Assembly (NCBI GenBank): GCA_019044685.2 | Contig: JAGTXX020000015.1 | Coordinates: 1,364,001-1,428,000, forward strand | Direction: 5' to 3' | Length of the DNA: 64,000 bases | Source: Nannochloris sp. 'desiccata' | Lineage: Eukaryota > Chlorophyta > Trebouxiophyceae > Chlorellales > Chlorellaceae | Shown: positions 31,855 to 45,163 of the stretch, in pieces | How positions within the stretch are numbered: position 1 is the stretch's first letter | Layout: every line of letters begins with the position of its first letter | The notes under the pieces: model-generated | The model's input: only the letters and a program-made list of their open reading frames with translations | Database searches by the model: none | Told to the model about the DNA's origin: nothing | Program-made: the position numbers and the translations under genes

Positions 31855-32288
31855 CGCATATTTATTAATAACAGGCGTAGTAATTTAGGGAGATCCTCTG
31901 TATCTGTTGAGATCAGTTTCAAACGTGATCATGCTTGCTCATAGCCAGTTTATGTAATACACAATCTCAGTTACTTAAATACGAAGCAAAGCTCATAGTA
32001 ATCATTTAGGCGGATTTTATTTATGTTGCTGCATGAATTGGAATGGAATTTTCCTGAAATATTGTTCTTGATCATGATGTGGCTGCTTTGACGGCACGAC
32101 AACTTGAGGTGACCTATTTACACAATAGCTTATAAGCAATGGTTAGCTACAAAAGCCACGGAAGGCAGAAGCAACACAAAGCCAACAAGCAGTATAATAA
32201 ACAACAGTTAGCAGTTAATTTCTCTACTCATAAGTTCTCAATGTTCCATTTGCAAAATATTCTACGTTAGAATGGCGTTTTCACCTCT
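31855..32288. other. intergenic region
   Basis: 434 bp between two minus-strand genes: the glycosyltransferase promoter and the 3' flank of the ABC transporter. No clear polyadenylation motif or ORF. Confidence 0.45.
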
Positions 32289-35200
32289 CTACCGCTTATT
32301 AAAACTGACATAGCTCATAAAAACTGCCGCCATACCCCTAAAGAATACGACATACGCCAAAACAATCAAAGGACACCACCAAATAAACCCATAATCATAC
32401 CCAAAATAAACATTCACAAAGCCGCCAATTGTTGTTGCGCCAGAATATGGCTGTTGCAATTGTACTTGACTATCTGCCATTTGACTCGCACCCATCCCGT
32501 ACAAAATCCATGTAGTAGGACTCGCACGTGACAACCATTGCCAGCCTACAGGAGTTTGTGGATATGGCACCAAAAACCCGTTGAAAATCGTCCAAATAGA
32601 GTTTAAAAACGCTGTAATAAGTTGAGCTAAAAGTTGATTTGGGGTTGCTACAACTAAAAACTGGCCTAAAAAGGTGTACATGGTGACGGTAAGGAAGAAC
32701 ATCAACAGAAAATAGAAAAATTTCCACGCTACAGGTTCAAAGCCAACCATCCAATAGGACACAGTGACCATTACGATAGCCTGCACAGCCAAGTATGGCA
32801 GTTCTGCCGCCCCTTGGGCGAGGGCGAGAGCTCTTGGTGCATACATTGAAGCAGCACTTTCACGGTAGAAAACGACCCTTTCAGCAGAAATTAACGGTAA
32901 TACTGTCATTGCATTGAACATTCCATTGAAGATAGACATGGAAAAAATCAGCCCCATGATATTCTGCACTGTACTAACACTGGCAGGTGGAGCGCCAGGT
33001 CGAATAGCCTTGCCTTCGTTCAAGTACGTCAATCCATATATCAGCGAGATGCACAACGTCATAATAATACGAACAAAATTATAATTAGAAGCCCTCCAGT
33101 AGTATAAGAAATATTTTCTCGTTAATTCTCGCAGTTGTATTTTAATGCTGGTTGCGTACTTGCCACCAACAGCCAACTCGGGAGAATTAGCAGCAGCCGT
33201 TGCAACAAGCTCATCCATGAGTTTCAAATTCGAGGCTCTCAACTCACTTTCCAAGTAGGCATCAGGGAAGTCGATATCCGCAGCTTTAAAAGTTGTTGCC
33301 ATAGAGCCTCCAGTAGACTCGAGCATCCAGGTCGCAGGGTTATAAGACGCGCTAATAGGCTGTACCCCTTCATAGCTCTCCAAATACGCAATTAAGCTTG
33401 AAGAATCAACTCCCAGAGGTCCAAAATATGTCAATCTCCCTCCACGTTGCATCAGCACCAACTGATCAAACGCCTCAAAAATTTCCATTGAAGGTTGATG
33501 AATAGTCACCATCACAGTGCGATTTCCATTCGCAACGTTGCGTACAGCACGCATAACAATAGCAGCGGAACGAGCATCAAGTCCACTGGTTGGCTCATCC
33601 ATAAACAACACCGAAGGATTCGCGACCAGCTCGACCGCAATACTTAATCGCTTTCTTTGTTCAATGGAAAGCCCTTCGCCACCAGGTTCTCCTACAATAC
33701 TACCTGCCAAGTTATCTAGCTCGACTGTATCTAAGGTTTGTTGTACAATAGCAGCGACCTGGGCGTCATTCACAGAAGCTTCCTCAAGGCGCAAGCGCGC
33801 ACTAAATTGTAAACTTTCTTTAACAGTAATACGAGAGGAGTGAATATCCATTTGTTCCACATAGCCTACCACTCTACTCCATACATCTTGTTGCTTTGCC
33901 CTGCCATTTACCAAGATTTCACCACGAATGAGACCTTGAGTTTTTCTTCCCGCCACGACATCCAGCAGCGTTGTTTTTCCCGCGCCTGAGCCTCCCATTA
34001 ACGCCACCAGCTCTCCAGGACGGGCATAGAAATCAATACTCTTTAATAATTGTAATTTACCAGCGATTTCTTTATCTTCAGTGTTCTTGACGACTCCAGG
34101 AGCAGCGCCGCTGCTAGGGTCTTTGACGTAGTAACAGACGTTGCGACAGACAAGGGCGATTGGAACAAATGGGACGGCTATTGCATCTCCTTTTTCTCCT
34201 CCTTTTGCCGAAAGACCGGAGGGAGAAGGGGATAAAGTAGTTGTAGGAGGTGGATCCGCACTGCTGAGCTGGAATACACCAGATTCAGTAGAGGGTGCTG
34301 GATCCATATAGCCATCAGCGGCAAGGTTGTCTAAACTTTTACCAGTGACAGCAACATCGGTGGCTGCAACTTTTTCACCGGTAATAGTAGTAGTAGCAGC
34401 AGTTTTTACACCATCAACTTCAATTTCAAGTGGAATGTCACCTCCAATAATAGTGCACGACTCATTCGTACACTTACGGCGACGAATATAAGAAGAAAGC
34501 TCTCTTTCCACCTCCAATTTCCCTTGTTCTAATGGGATACTTGCCTTTGGGCCCGGAGGATTGGTAATCAACAGAGCGCCAGCTCCAAGGGCAGTGAGCA
34601 CAAGAAGATAGCCCCACGCGTACCCTACCCCGATCCAAATCCAATCTTTATTTGTATAGATTGCAAATTGTTCTAAAACTTCGTAGCCGGCTTGTCCCCA
34701 CCGAGGTGATGTCAATTCATTAATGGCCAAGGCGTTGATAGAGTAAGATATCGGGTTTAGGCCGTAGTAGATCCAAATAAGGTATGGAGGAATGGAGGTA
34801 CGAATAATGGAGAAACCCTGTAATGAACGAAAAAAGAAATACTAATCAATAGCAAGAAAACAATATTTGACCGGAGAATAATTAAAAGTGAATAACAAAC
34901 TCACGTTTGTAATTGTCAATAGAAGCATAATAATACCAGCCGATGCATTTCCAATCACCATACTCGGTGCCAGGTACGCAATCAACCGAAACATCCCAGC
35001 CAAACAATTCGACGCAGACCAAATAACCAACCAAAAAATAAAAAAATTGGATGCTGTCCTCGTCATGCCAGAGATCCAATATAACACAAGACTAAATAAT
35101 ATAGACTCTGCTGTAGAAGGCAAGACTTGAGAGAGTAGTAAACTGATGGAATACGACCAGGGCGGATAAAAATGATTGTCCCGTTGTTTATAAAACACAC

Positions 35201-37202
35201 GTTTCGTGCCAAAAGTGAATCCCATTACCGGCATCGAAGAAAGCCCCATGTAGATGGTCGACAAAACACAGAGGGAGAGAGCTTTACGTCCTTCATTGAA
35301 AACGTCGGACGCGTAGTTCGGGTCTGTAGGACTCGGTGGACCAATAGTAGCGTATAAAGAAGAGATGATTAACCCCATCACAACAGCTTGAATGAGTCGG
35401 GCAATATAATACGCTTTCTCGCGGACGATGAGAATCATTTGCCGCCGAAGAGCTAAAATAGCTAACTTCATGCCTGAATTGGCAAAATGAGCACGTGATA
35501 ATGCAGCAGGATTCCCATTTTCAGGTTTAAAAGGATCTTTTTCGAGCTGGGTACGTATTATCACTCCTTGAGAGCTATTCCAAAATGCCTCAGAAATGGT
35601 GTCGACTGAAATCAAGAGCTGTTTGGGCGCTTGGACCAATAATTGCGCAGGATCACGCAACACAGCAGGGACATTGTGCTCATCCAACAATGCAGCAGTA
35701 GCATACGTCAACTGTCCCAGAGGGGTGGTCACCTCTTGCAAAAACGATGCAGGATCTTTTCTGGACGGGCACTCGAAACCCAGAGTGTTGAAAAAAGGAA
35801 TGGCTTCTGTCATAGGCCCATGATAAATAACCTTGCCATCAGTCAACAACAACAAATCATCGAAGAGATTAATCACTTCTGGTGCTGGTTGCAGTAAAGA
35901 GATGACAATAGTACGATTCAAAGCGTGACACGTGTCCCGTAATGATCTGGTAACTGAATATGTCGTGGCAGAATCTAATCCTGTGGAAATCTCGTCCATA
36001 AACAATGCCCATTGAGGACCCACTAACACTTCAGCCGAGGTGACACGTTTGCGTTCACCGCCAGAGACTCCACGTAAGGATTCATTTCCCACAAAAGTGT
36101 CCGCGACATGCGAGAGACCAAGCAAGTGGAGAGTCACATATGTTTTAAGTTGATAGAGGACAGCGTCGCGGAAAAGCTCGAGAAATTCAGCTTTGGCTTG
36201 GGCATCGCATGCATTGGAAGTAGCAGACGTGGTGATTGTATTGCTGCGAGGGCTAGTGCTACTACTAGCCTCGTCATCGCCATTCATGCTGCTGCTAGCA
36301 TTGCCGTCCCCATGACCACCGTCTTGTGCGAGCCCACCACGTGCAGCACGAAACAGCGCTTCAGCATTAACATTCTTCCCTTGTTCAGCAACTGAAGCAA
36401 GGGTAGCGTTGAAAGATGCAGCAGCCGAGGCTTCTTCTTTGGCTTGTTGCCTCGCTTCCATTACTGCCTTGTCCACCGCAACCAGAGTATTTATTTGAGA
36501 TTCCGCTCCGATCTGACAGTCCGCTGCAAACTTGACAGTCTCAGCTACAGTCAAATTGGGAATATGTTGATCATATTGGTCTACTAATCCAGCTGTACGT
36601 TGTACTACAAATGAATCCATATCTACACCGTTGTATTTAATCAAACCGCTTTGACGGAGACCCTTGTGAAGATGTAATCGACCACTTAATGCTTGCATCA
36701 TCACAGATTTCCCTGATCCTGGTGGTCCTAAAAGTAATGTTAAATTTCCAGGCTTCAAAACTCCAGAAACACCGTCTAAAATTGTCATTGGACGGGTTTC
36801 AAGACCACCAAGACAAAGCAACTTTGAGCCGAGGGATTTGAATGAGTTCCAGACTGATGGATTACTTCCTGACCCTACAAGAGCATCAGCTACAATATGT
36901 AGATTCTTGTATTCAACCTCGACGCTCGGAAAGCCTCCTTCTCGTTGCTTTAAAACCTCACCAAGGCGCTCAGCAAAATTCACATCACCGTCTCCGGTGC
37001 TTAAAACCTGGGCGGCGATTTGAGATTTGCTAGCTCGGGATAAGCGGTGTTTCTCCACGTTCTTGATCTGCTGTTTGGCAGCTTTAATGAGCTCCTCCTC
37101 ATCAATGGTGCCTCGGCCATATTCAGTGGAGCCAAGGCGTTGAAATGCCGAAGCGGGATCAAAAGAGACGTTATGCCCGAAATCTTGTTCTTCGTAGACC
37201 AT
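32289..37202 (-). CDS. full-size ABCG (PDR-type) transporter
   Basis: Exon 1 is 37202-34905 and exon 2 is 34817-32289, joined across an 87-nt phase-0 intron, giving 1608 residues. The layout is NBD1-TMD1-NBD2-TMD2, the reverse order typical of PDR pumps. NBD1 has GPPGSGKS, signature VSGGERKRV and Walker B LFMDEISTGLD. NBD2 has GGSGAGKTT, a degenerate signature LSIEQRKRLS and LFMDEPTSGLD. NBD1 carries an insertion of about 90 residues, Ala/Ser-rich with acidic patches. About 75 disordered residues precede NBD2. PDR pumps export lipids, hormones or xenobiotics at the plasma membrane; the substrate here is unknown. The intron makes it look like two half-transporters in ORF scans. Confidence 0.93.
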
Positions 37203-37532
37203 GGGGGTGGAATAGTATCGATTACTGTATTACTGGATATGAAGTTCAATTTCTAGTGCAGGATTCAGGTTGAATGGGTAACGTAACAACTAGCATGCAA
37301 TTTCGAAAAAATGCATCTTTTTATTGATAGATGCACCCTGTGCAATCATGTGGTCGAACAACTTCTCAGAAAGTATATAATTTGAGCGAGGCAGAAGAGT
37401 TGTAAAAAAATATGATTGTATAGCAGCAATTATTCACGTGAAGAGCTCTCGTAACTTACCTCCTCCTGAAAAATATTTAAAAGATGAAAAATCTACAAGC
37501 CTTGGTGCTACAATCATATTTAAATATAAATC
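37203..37532. promoter_or_regulatory. divergent promoter region
   Basis: 330 bp between the ABC transporter and ecdysoneless start codons on opposite strands. AT-rich; the individual promoters cannot be resolved. Confidence 0.4.
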
Positions 37533-39734
37533 ATGGAACCTGCTGACTTAGGTGCAGCCCTTGGCCTTGGCCCTTCAGATCAATCTGAGAACATTTGCAG
37601 CTTTGAAATATACCCACAAGCTCTAGGTAAGTTAGTACCCACTATTATTGGCATGATATCGTTCCTATGATATTTTTAAAACTTTCTCATACTATTTGCA
37701 GATAGCAGCAGTGTCAAATTAGAAGAATTAAAAGGTGAATTGCTGCATTTTGTGGCTCAGTTTTTAGAAGGATACATCTGGCAACGCCAACCGTTCTCCT
37801 TGCATACACTTCCTGGACCACAAAGTCCCCCATGGCTGCAGAAACCCCGCACTTCACCTCCTAGCAACGATTTTGAAGCTCTTTTCACTGCTGCCGCCGC
37901 CGCCTTTGCCGCCCCTCCTCCTGCGCGTTCTTCTTTCCTTTGGGGCTCTGTTAATTTCGGTGATAATATAGAAGACGAGTGGTTTATTACATGGCTATTG
38001 TTGGAATTAACACGTAATTTCCCTGTTACAGCTCGTATTTGGGACAATGATGGTGAGTTTATTTTAATAGAGGCAGCGTACGTCCTTCCCCGCTGGCTGA
38101 AACCAGAGACCGCAGTTAATAGAGTCTGGCTGCACAATGGGAGTGTCCATCTCGTTCCACTCCCTTCTTCTTCTTCTTCTGCTAAGAAATCTACTACGTC
38201 TTATCCAGCGGAGTGGGGGAAAGACGAATTAACGCCTGCTCATGGCTTGCACGCTGTGCAAAACTTTTCCGCCGTCACAGCTACAGCTGGACAAGCAATC
38301 AATGACGCCCTGGCACCAAGAGTAGGCGCATTTCCTGGTAAGACAAAGGAATTAATGCACTCTGCTGTGGCACTGGTACCAGCACGTCTCGCTCACGTGC
38401 TATGCCGCCTCCCGCAAAGCGTGGCCGCTGCGGTAGAATCTTTCTATTTTAGAGATCCCTATGATGCACGGGCTGCTCGCAAAATGACATATTTCCCACC
38501 AGAAGAGCTTTTACGTACATCTGTACGATTCAGTAGATGTCTCTATGCACAAATTGCATTGCAAGACTTTGCTCCTTCAAAAAACTGGCCAGCCATGCCA
38601 ATGCCGTCGCACACAGAATGCCCTGCTGCTTTATTGGGTGTTAAGCTCGCTGCTGGCTATGAGATGCTGCTTTCTAAAGGTGACAATGCTGTAAATAGCC
38701 ATCATGGGCGTGTGATTTCGGATGTGTTGAAGACCTTAAATGAACAAGTAGACCTTGAAAAACTGAAAACATCGTCGGCTACCTGTCCTCCATCAGATAA
38801 TGAAGCCTGGCTCCACCAAGCGCCTAAGATGATGGAAACAGAATTACAGAGACGCGAAGAAGAAGTTCAAGCACATGAACAACAAAAACGGAATAATCGT
38901 ACTAGCGGTGGTGGTGGTGGTAGTACTAAAACAGGACCCCAGCAGGCTCATCATGGTGATACCGATGATGAATTTGATCCGAGTCAACTTTCTTCCAAAA
39001 TGAAAGAATTTATGGAAGCGTCCACAAATTGGGAAGGTGCTGAAGTAGCTGAAGATGATAGTATTGGGGAAGGTATTGGTGGTGGGGTAGATTTTGATGA
39101 GAAGAAATTTATAGCTGAAATTCAAAAATTATTTGGAAGTGGCGTCCGCGTTGATGGTGGTGGTGGTGGTGGTGTCAAAAAGAAAAAAGGAGGTGGTTAT
39201 AGTGGTGAAGATGAAGATGGTACTGATAGCTCTTCTGAAGAAGGTTCTTCTTTCTATTCTGATGGCAGTGAGGAAGATGAAACAGAAGATACTGACGATG
39301 AAGTACATCATTTAAAGAGGAATGCTGCATGGGAGGCGGCAACCGCTACAGATAGTGATGATGAGGACGAGGAGAATGATTTTAAAGAAAGCTATGATGC
39401 TGTTCTTGCACACCAGTTGAAAGATACCAGCTTAGCACAGACATTTGCTACTGCAGAAAGCTTAGTCAACGCGGAAGAAAGAAAGAAAAAAACCCAGGCC
39501 AGTGCTGCTCAAGCGGGACTGGCAGGGGCAGTGGATCCTATAGATGGAGAGGATGAGGAGGAAGAAGAGGATATTTCTTTACTGCCTGTAGATGTAGATG
39601 CCAATTTAGTAGCAAATTTACTCGCGTCGTATCAAGAGCAAGCTGGATTGCCTGGTCCAGCAAGTAATTTAGCTGGTCTATTAGGAATCCATCTACCTGA
39701 CAACCTCCCCGACGACCATGGTCACCCCAAGTAG
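37533..39734 (+). CDS. ECD: ecdysoneless (ECD/SGT1) family protein
   Basis: Exon 1 is 37533-37626 and exon 2 is 37702-39734; the 75-nt intron splits an Asp codon. The protein has 708 residues, close to human ECD (644). The diagnostic N-terminus FEIYPQAL, WGSVNFGDNIEDEWF and ITWLLLELTRNFP is present, followed by WDNDGEFILIEAA. The second half is very acidic and low complexity (Asp/Glu/Ser and Gly runs), as in the family. ECD proteins bind PRPF8 and the R2TP chaperone complex and act in splicing and cell-cycle progression. Those functions are known from animals and yeast, not from algae. Confidence 0.93.
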
Positions 39735-39862
39735 GCGAGTGATTATTTTAATTGGATACATAGCTGAGAATGTATGTTTAAGCAGTCGTGTTTTGTTATT
39801 ATGATGTACAATAGCGTAAAGTAAACAGAGAATTGGTGATGATAGTATTCAAAACGATCATT

Positions 39863-39867
39863 TTACA
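39863..39867 (-). terminator. TGTAA polyadenylation signal (minus strand)
   Basis: Reverse-complement TGTAA 42 nt after the rhomboid stop codon. Confidence 0.45.
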
Positions 39868-39908
39868 ACTTATCATTCGTAATCGTATTTCTCAATCCAA
39901 AAATAAAA

Positions 39909-40948
39909 CTAAGGGCCGTCATCACCACCACCAAGAAGCCTTCCTTTCACACCACCACCTTCTACATCACCAACAGCACTATTCCTCAAACCACCCAAAA
40001 TGCGTGATGTACTAGACGGCAATCTTAGTTCTCCAAAACCCCCGCCATGCTGATGAACATAATTGGCAACCATGCCACCCGCTGCTACAGCCAACACCAC
40101 AATAGCCACCCATGCAGGCAAATAATCAAATACAGGAATAGAAATCAAATATCCAGCTAATATTCCTGCCAAATGTCCTACAAAAGAAGCTTTTGGGATG
40201 ACTAAAGAAGTGAAAAGCAAAGACCCAAAGGGCGTTAGCCACATTGGTAGATTAGCGGCACCAAATAATGGCAGCATTGTAATGCCTCCTGGCTGTCTCA
40301 CTGCAAGTACAGTCATCCATCCAAATAGGACACACGAGTAGCCTACAGCTGTTGTTGTTCGATAGTGCTCTTTTCCGGTGAACTTAATGGCGCCATGATA
40401 TAAACCTAAGCAAATCTGCCAGAATTCAATTAAAAAGAGGAACAGCTTGTGAATACGTGCAGTATAGATGCGCAAAATGCACATTAAAACTTACCACTGG
40501 GGATAATAAAAAGAGCAAGGCTGTAATTTTCAAGTAATATAGCGGACCCAACACCTGTTCGGCAATGCCGACGCTCCACAAAGCACTAAGATTAAAAACT
40601 AAATGCAATAGCTCAACATGCGCTAGTTGAGAGGTGCCGCACCTCCATAACTCTTTCTCCCCAAGGACGCGATCATAGCTCATTCCAACATCGCTATAGC
40701 CTGCGTGCCGGTTGTGAATAGTAGCAAAAATACCGACGAGAAGAAAAGAGAGCAATGAGGTGATTGGTTGGTGCAGGGCCTGAACGTGAGGAAAGAAAAG
40801 AACGCATTATTGGTAAATGTTTCAACAATATTTAGATTTTTTTAAACACACCGAACAAACCAACTTGTTTTGATCGGTTGGGTTTGATCAAGAAGCATCT
40901 ACGGCCGTTTGGGACAGAACTTGCCTGCACTATAATTGATTGACCCAT
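39909..40948 (-). CDS. rhomboid-family intramembrane serine protease
   Basis: Three exons: 40948-40850, 40779-40495 and 40415-39909; the introns of 70 and 79 nt are both phase 0. The protein has 296 residues. PITSLLSFLLVG forms the first helix, CGTSQLAHVELLHLVFNLSALWSVG the helix with the conserved asparagine, GYSCVLFG carries the catalytic Ser155, and FVGHLAGILAGY the catalytic His209. Both active-site residues are present, so it should be active. The pattern resembles the plant RBL13-15 / animal RHBDD group of secretory or ER rhomboids. The first-exon donor (GGT|GTGTTT) is weaker than the rest, so the first 33 residues are less certain. Confidence 0.85.
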
Positions 40949-41403
40949 TGTGGTATAGTTATTGATTTAATTATTGAAAAAGTTCAACTTTAGAAAAAGT
41001 TTTTTGTTCCCTCGTCTCCTTTCGCTGAACAACGCTTTTCAGCCAGGAGTTGAGACACTTTCCACCAAAAGTTGCTTTTTCATCCAAGTCTTCTTGAGCG
41101 GCTTTTTAGCCTCCAAGAGCCTATACCTAATTTCGTATGCTCTTAAAGTATCAGTAATCAACCTAACAAACGAAGCCTTACAAAAAATAAAAATGTTCCA
41201 AAACGGTAAGCAACAATGTCTGCGAAATTGTCAGAATAATGCGCTGCACTTTAATAAAGCGTTTTCGTCATATGTTTAAATAAAAAACTTCTCATTTGTC
41301 ATGTTCTCGTGCAGCTCTACGTGTAGGAAAGGAAAGATATTAGCTGTGCTTGGGACAGTGGGCATTTTTCGACGGAAATTTTAACGCAATTCAGGGGACA
41401 ATA
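40949..41403. other. intergenic region, divergent
   Basis: 455 bp of AT-rich DNA between the rhomboid and PPR-SMR-cyclin starts. A 101-codon plus-strand frame at 40974-41279 lacks an ATG and family resemblance, so I take it as noncoding. Confidence 0.45.
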
Positions 41404-44400
41404 ATGAGTCGCTCTTGGGAAGGAGCTGATTCTCTTGTAGGAATGGTTGGATCTATGAACATAAATGGGAAAGTTGGAACCGTTCCAGTCGGTGGACACG
41501 GGAGTTTCTATCCGCAAATGGCACACACTTCTGTCTACGGGACGACAGATGCTGGTGGCGCTGTCATTGGACCTCCAACACATCAACAAGGAGCCATCGA
41601 CCTCGGTGACCCCTACATGTCTAGTGTCGCACCATTCTTAAATGGTGCACAAACAAACGTTTATCATACTAACAATGGAGGAGGATACCACCACCCTGCT
41701 GCTGGCCTCTTCCCACCACCGCCTTACCAGCACCAACAGCAACAACAACAACAAGTAGCTGCTGCTGCTGCTGCTGCTGCAGGAGCTCCTTTCATGGGAC
41801 AAATTCCCCTTGGTATGGAAAGCTATATAATGCCAAATCTTGGCTGGGGTGGTCAAGCTATCCAAGACAATGGTAGTTTCAAGGCCCCTTGGTTTGGCAA
41901 AACTCGAGGCCGTAGTGGTCCCAATGGTAACGGCAATGGTCAACACAACGGTGGTAATGGCCGTGGAGGTCGTAACCGTGGTCGCAATGGCAACAATGCC
42001 AATAACAACGGCAACCATAACAACGGTCGTGGCAATGGTGGCGGTAATGCCAGTCGTTCTCGTCGTAGTGGTTGGGGAGAATCTTCTGATGCCCCTGCCC
42101 CTGAAGAAGCTGATGTTGAAAGTCTTGTGGCTATGATATCCAACATTCCCCCTGGCCAAGATCTTTCTGACAATATCTACCAGTCTCTCTTCAGACTGCA
42201 AGGTCGTTCTTGCGCCTTGGTATTGAAAGAGCTTGCCAGGTCAGGTCTTCACCGTCGTGCTTCCGAGTTATTCGACTGGGTCCGTGCGTTAGACCAAGGA
42301 CATCCATTACAATCCTTGCTTGACGTCTATTCCTATACAGCAGCTATCTCCCTCTGTATTTCTACCCATGATGTTGACCGAGCGCTCGGCCTTGCCTCAG
42401 AGATGAAGGCAGCAAGCATTCCACGCAACGTGCACACCTACACTGCTCTTATGAACGTGTGTATCAAATGTTCTAAACATGAACTGGCCTTACAGACCTA
42501 TGATACAATGCGTGCTGATCGCTGTACCCCCAACGTTGTTACATACAACACGCTCATTGACGTCCACGGTAAGATGGGTCGTTGGGAAGAAGCTGTCGCT
42601 ATACTCGGTGCAATGAAGGCTGAGGGCATTGAACCAGTGTTACGTACGTATAACACGCTGTTAATTGCGTGCAATATGTGTAGTCAACCGAGGGAAGCTA
42701 TGGCAGTCTATCGAAGAATGTTGGACGAGGGCTTTGCACCTAATTCCACCACCTACAACGCGTTAATATCTGCGTACGGCAAAGCTGGCCAGTTGGATCG
42801 TGTTATGGAGGTTTTTCAAGAGATGGTGGACCGTGGCTGTGAGCGTAACGTCATTACCTACTCTTCCTTAATCTCTGCTTGTGAGAAGGCGGGTAGGTGG
42901 GAGCTGGCGTTAGAGCTCTTTCAAGAGATGGTCCGTGAGCGTTGCACTCCTAATACCGTCACATTCAACTCTTTAATTACTGCCCTAGGACAAGGTGGAC
43001 AGTGGGAAAAGGCTGAAGAAGTATTCCAAGAGATGCAGAGTCAAGGCTGCACTCCTGATGTTGTGACCTACACCGCTCTGATTTCTTCTTTGGAAAAAGG
43101 GGGCCAATGGCGGCGCGCTTTATCTGCGTTTGAACGTATGCGTAGACAGGGCTGCCGTGCAGATTCTATTGTGTACAACGCGATAATTGATACCCTTTGG
43201 GAAACAGGAGTAGTCTGGGCGCAAAGACAGGCACTCGGTCTCTTCAGAACAGCCATCGGTGAAGGTCATTTTGGTCAAGCTCGATTAACACCTGGTATGG
43301 CTCGCGCTGACGTTAATTTACACGCTATGACGGCTGGTGTCGCTATGTTGTGTTTATACGCTTGGTTAGTCTCGTTAAAAGCTTTAGTAGCTTCTGCTGG
43401 GCCTGCTGCGACTCCGATTCGTGTCGCCATTGTCACTGATCGCGGCCGGGGCGCTAAAGAACAAGGTAATTTAGTTGTTAAAGAAGCTGTTGCTGCTTTA
43501 ATGTCTGGATGGGGTGCTCCGTTCAAACCGCAATCTGAGCTTGGTTCGACTGGCACTTTAGAGGCCAATGGCATCGATGTTGCTACGTGGTTGTTGTCTG
43601 ATGTATTTGAGGGGCAGCTGTTTGCGTATTTCCCTTGTACTGATGTGTTGCCTACTGTGGCGAATGCTGGACAAAGTCCTGGTGCGTTGGCATCTGTGGG
43701 TGCTATGTTGGATGATCCTGGTTCCCAGAAAGAGGTAAGCAACTTGAAGAACACCACAGATGAACACACATCATTTTATTTGAATACTTATTTCCCACGT
43801 ATTCCGTTTTAAATTTCTCTTTCAAAAGATAAGTTTCTCATTCCTATTTCTTCTCTTCTTCTCATCTTTACAGAGTGCTGTTGAGCAAAGATGCACTGAA
43901 GCATTCGCTGCTGTCCGACTCTTTGAGAAAACTCACTGCCTGGCTCTCCAAAACATGGGCTTTGCCTACTTACAGCGCCGCAGTGAATTAGTTGCCCGTT
44001 GCGCTGATCTCACTGCCGCTTTAGGTATCAGATCCGAAGCTGGACATGATGCTGTCCTGCTTATGGACCGTGTCATGTCTACTTCGCTTGCTTTGGCACC
44101 TGAATTACTCGATCTTCTCTGTACCGCCTGTGTTACCATCGCTGCAAAGCAAGTTGATGGCCCAGCTTCAGCTTTGGCTTTGTCAGAAAGTAAAGATGTT
44201 GAAGCTGTTACTGGTTTACCTGCTAATGCGATTGAACAAATGGAATGGAACGTTAAACAAGTCCTTGGCCAAGATACCGCCGCCATATCAACATTACGGT
44301 GTTTAAAATTGTATCTGGAGCGTCTTGGAGGCAATTCAATGGACAGTAAAGCTGCAGAGTCCCTTGCTGGTCGTGCATTCCGCCTTGTAGACGATTGTCT

Positions 44401-45163
44401 CGGTGAAATGGCATTTTTAAATTGCAGACCTTCAGTTATTGCTGCTGCGGTGCTGTACACTGATCGCAGAGCACGAGGCGTCATTCCCTTTTGGCCTACC
44501 ATGCTTGCGAAAGTGACAGGATACCAAGATATGTCTACTCCAGAGCTGTCTGTAGCTATTAAAGCTGCACAGAGAATGGTCAGTAAAGCCAATGGGAGTA
44601 GTGGATTGAACAGCAGCAGTATCAGCTCTGACAGCGGCAGGAGCAATAAGGCTCACTCTGCCGGCTCTACAGACTCTCCGACAAATAGCTCTTCCCCTAC
44701 AAACCACCTCAATGCAGCTGCGGTTGCCTCTGATGTGTTCAACCGCGTACATACCGCTGGTTCTGATCTTTGCCACGCTCCGAGCTCTGTCAGTCTTGCT
44801 TCAACATATCAAGCATCTCAGAATTCTGGCAGCAGCCTCTCAGAACCATTGAATATTGAAGGATTTGCTTTAACTGCTGCAAATCAAGCTGCGTTATTAG
44901 CTGCATTGGAGAAAAATGGGGCTTCTGGTGGGTTGGGTCACCTTGCTATGACCAGTAGCGGAGTTTTAACTCCTGTAGCCATGTCCAATTTGACCGGCGC
45001 AAATATGAATTCCTCATCAAATACAAGCGGCGTAGGGGACAGCAGCAGTGGCAATCAGTCGAATGGCAGTGATCAAAGCAGCGCTGATGGTGGTGGTGGG
45101 AATGAACTTGATATTCCTGGAGCTACAGCTTCTTATTTAGCAGAAGCTGCCTTGGCAGAGTAG
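41404..45163 (+). CDS. PPR-SMR-cyclin protein
   Basis: Exon 1 is 41404-43734 and exon 2 is 43874-45163, joined across a 139-nt phase-0 intron, giving 1206 residues. The N-terminus is disordered and rich in Gly, Asn and Gln, with an RGGRNRGRNG patch. Nine consecutive PPR motifs follow (about 295-610; for example NVVTYNTLIDVHGKMGRWEE). Next is an SMR-type domain (DVNLHAMTAGVA ... VTDRGRG ... VVKEAVAALM). Exon 2 encodes a cyclin-fold domain (DAVLLMDRVMSTS, DLLCTACVTIAAKQVDG) and a Ser/Asn-rich tail. This combination is known from green-algal PPR-cyclins and is thought to act on organelle nucleic acids. No obvious transit peptide is visible, so targeting is unresolved. Confidence 0.9.

Noticed and set aside
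32289..37202. Two separate half-size ABC transporters
   Set aside because: The gap between the two frames is an 87-nt phase-0 GT-AG intron inside TMD1, and neither frame alone has a proper start and end.
40974..41279. 101-codon plus-strand ORF upstream of the PPR-SMR-cyclin gene
   Set aside because: No ATG start, AT-rich codons and no family resemblance; likely 5' flank.
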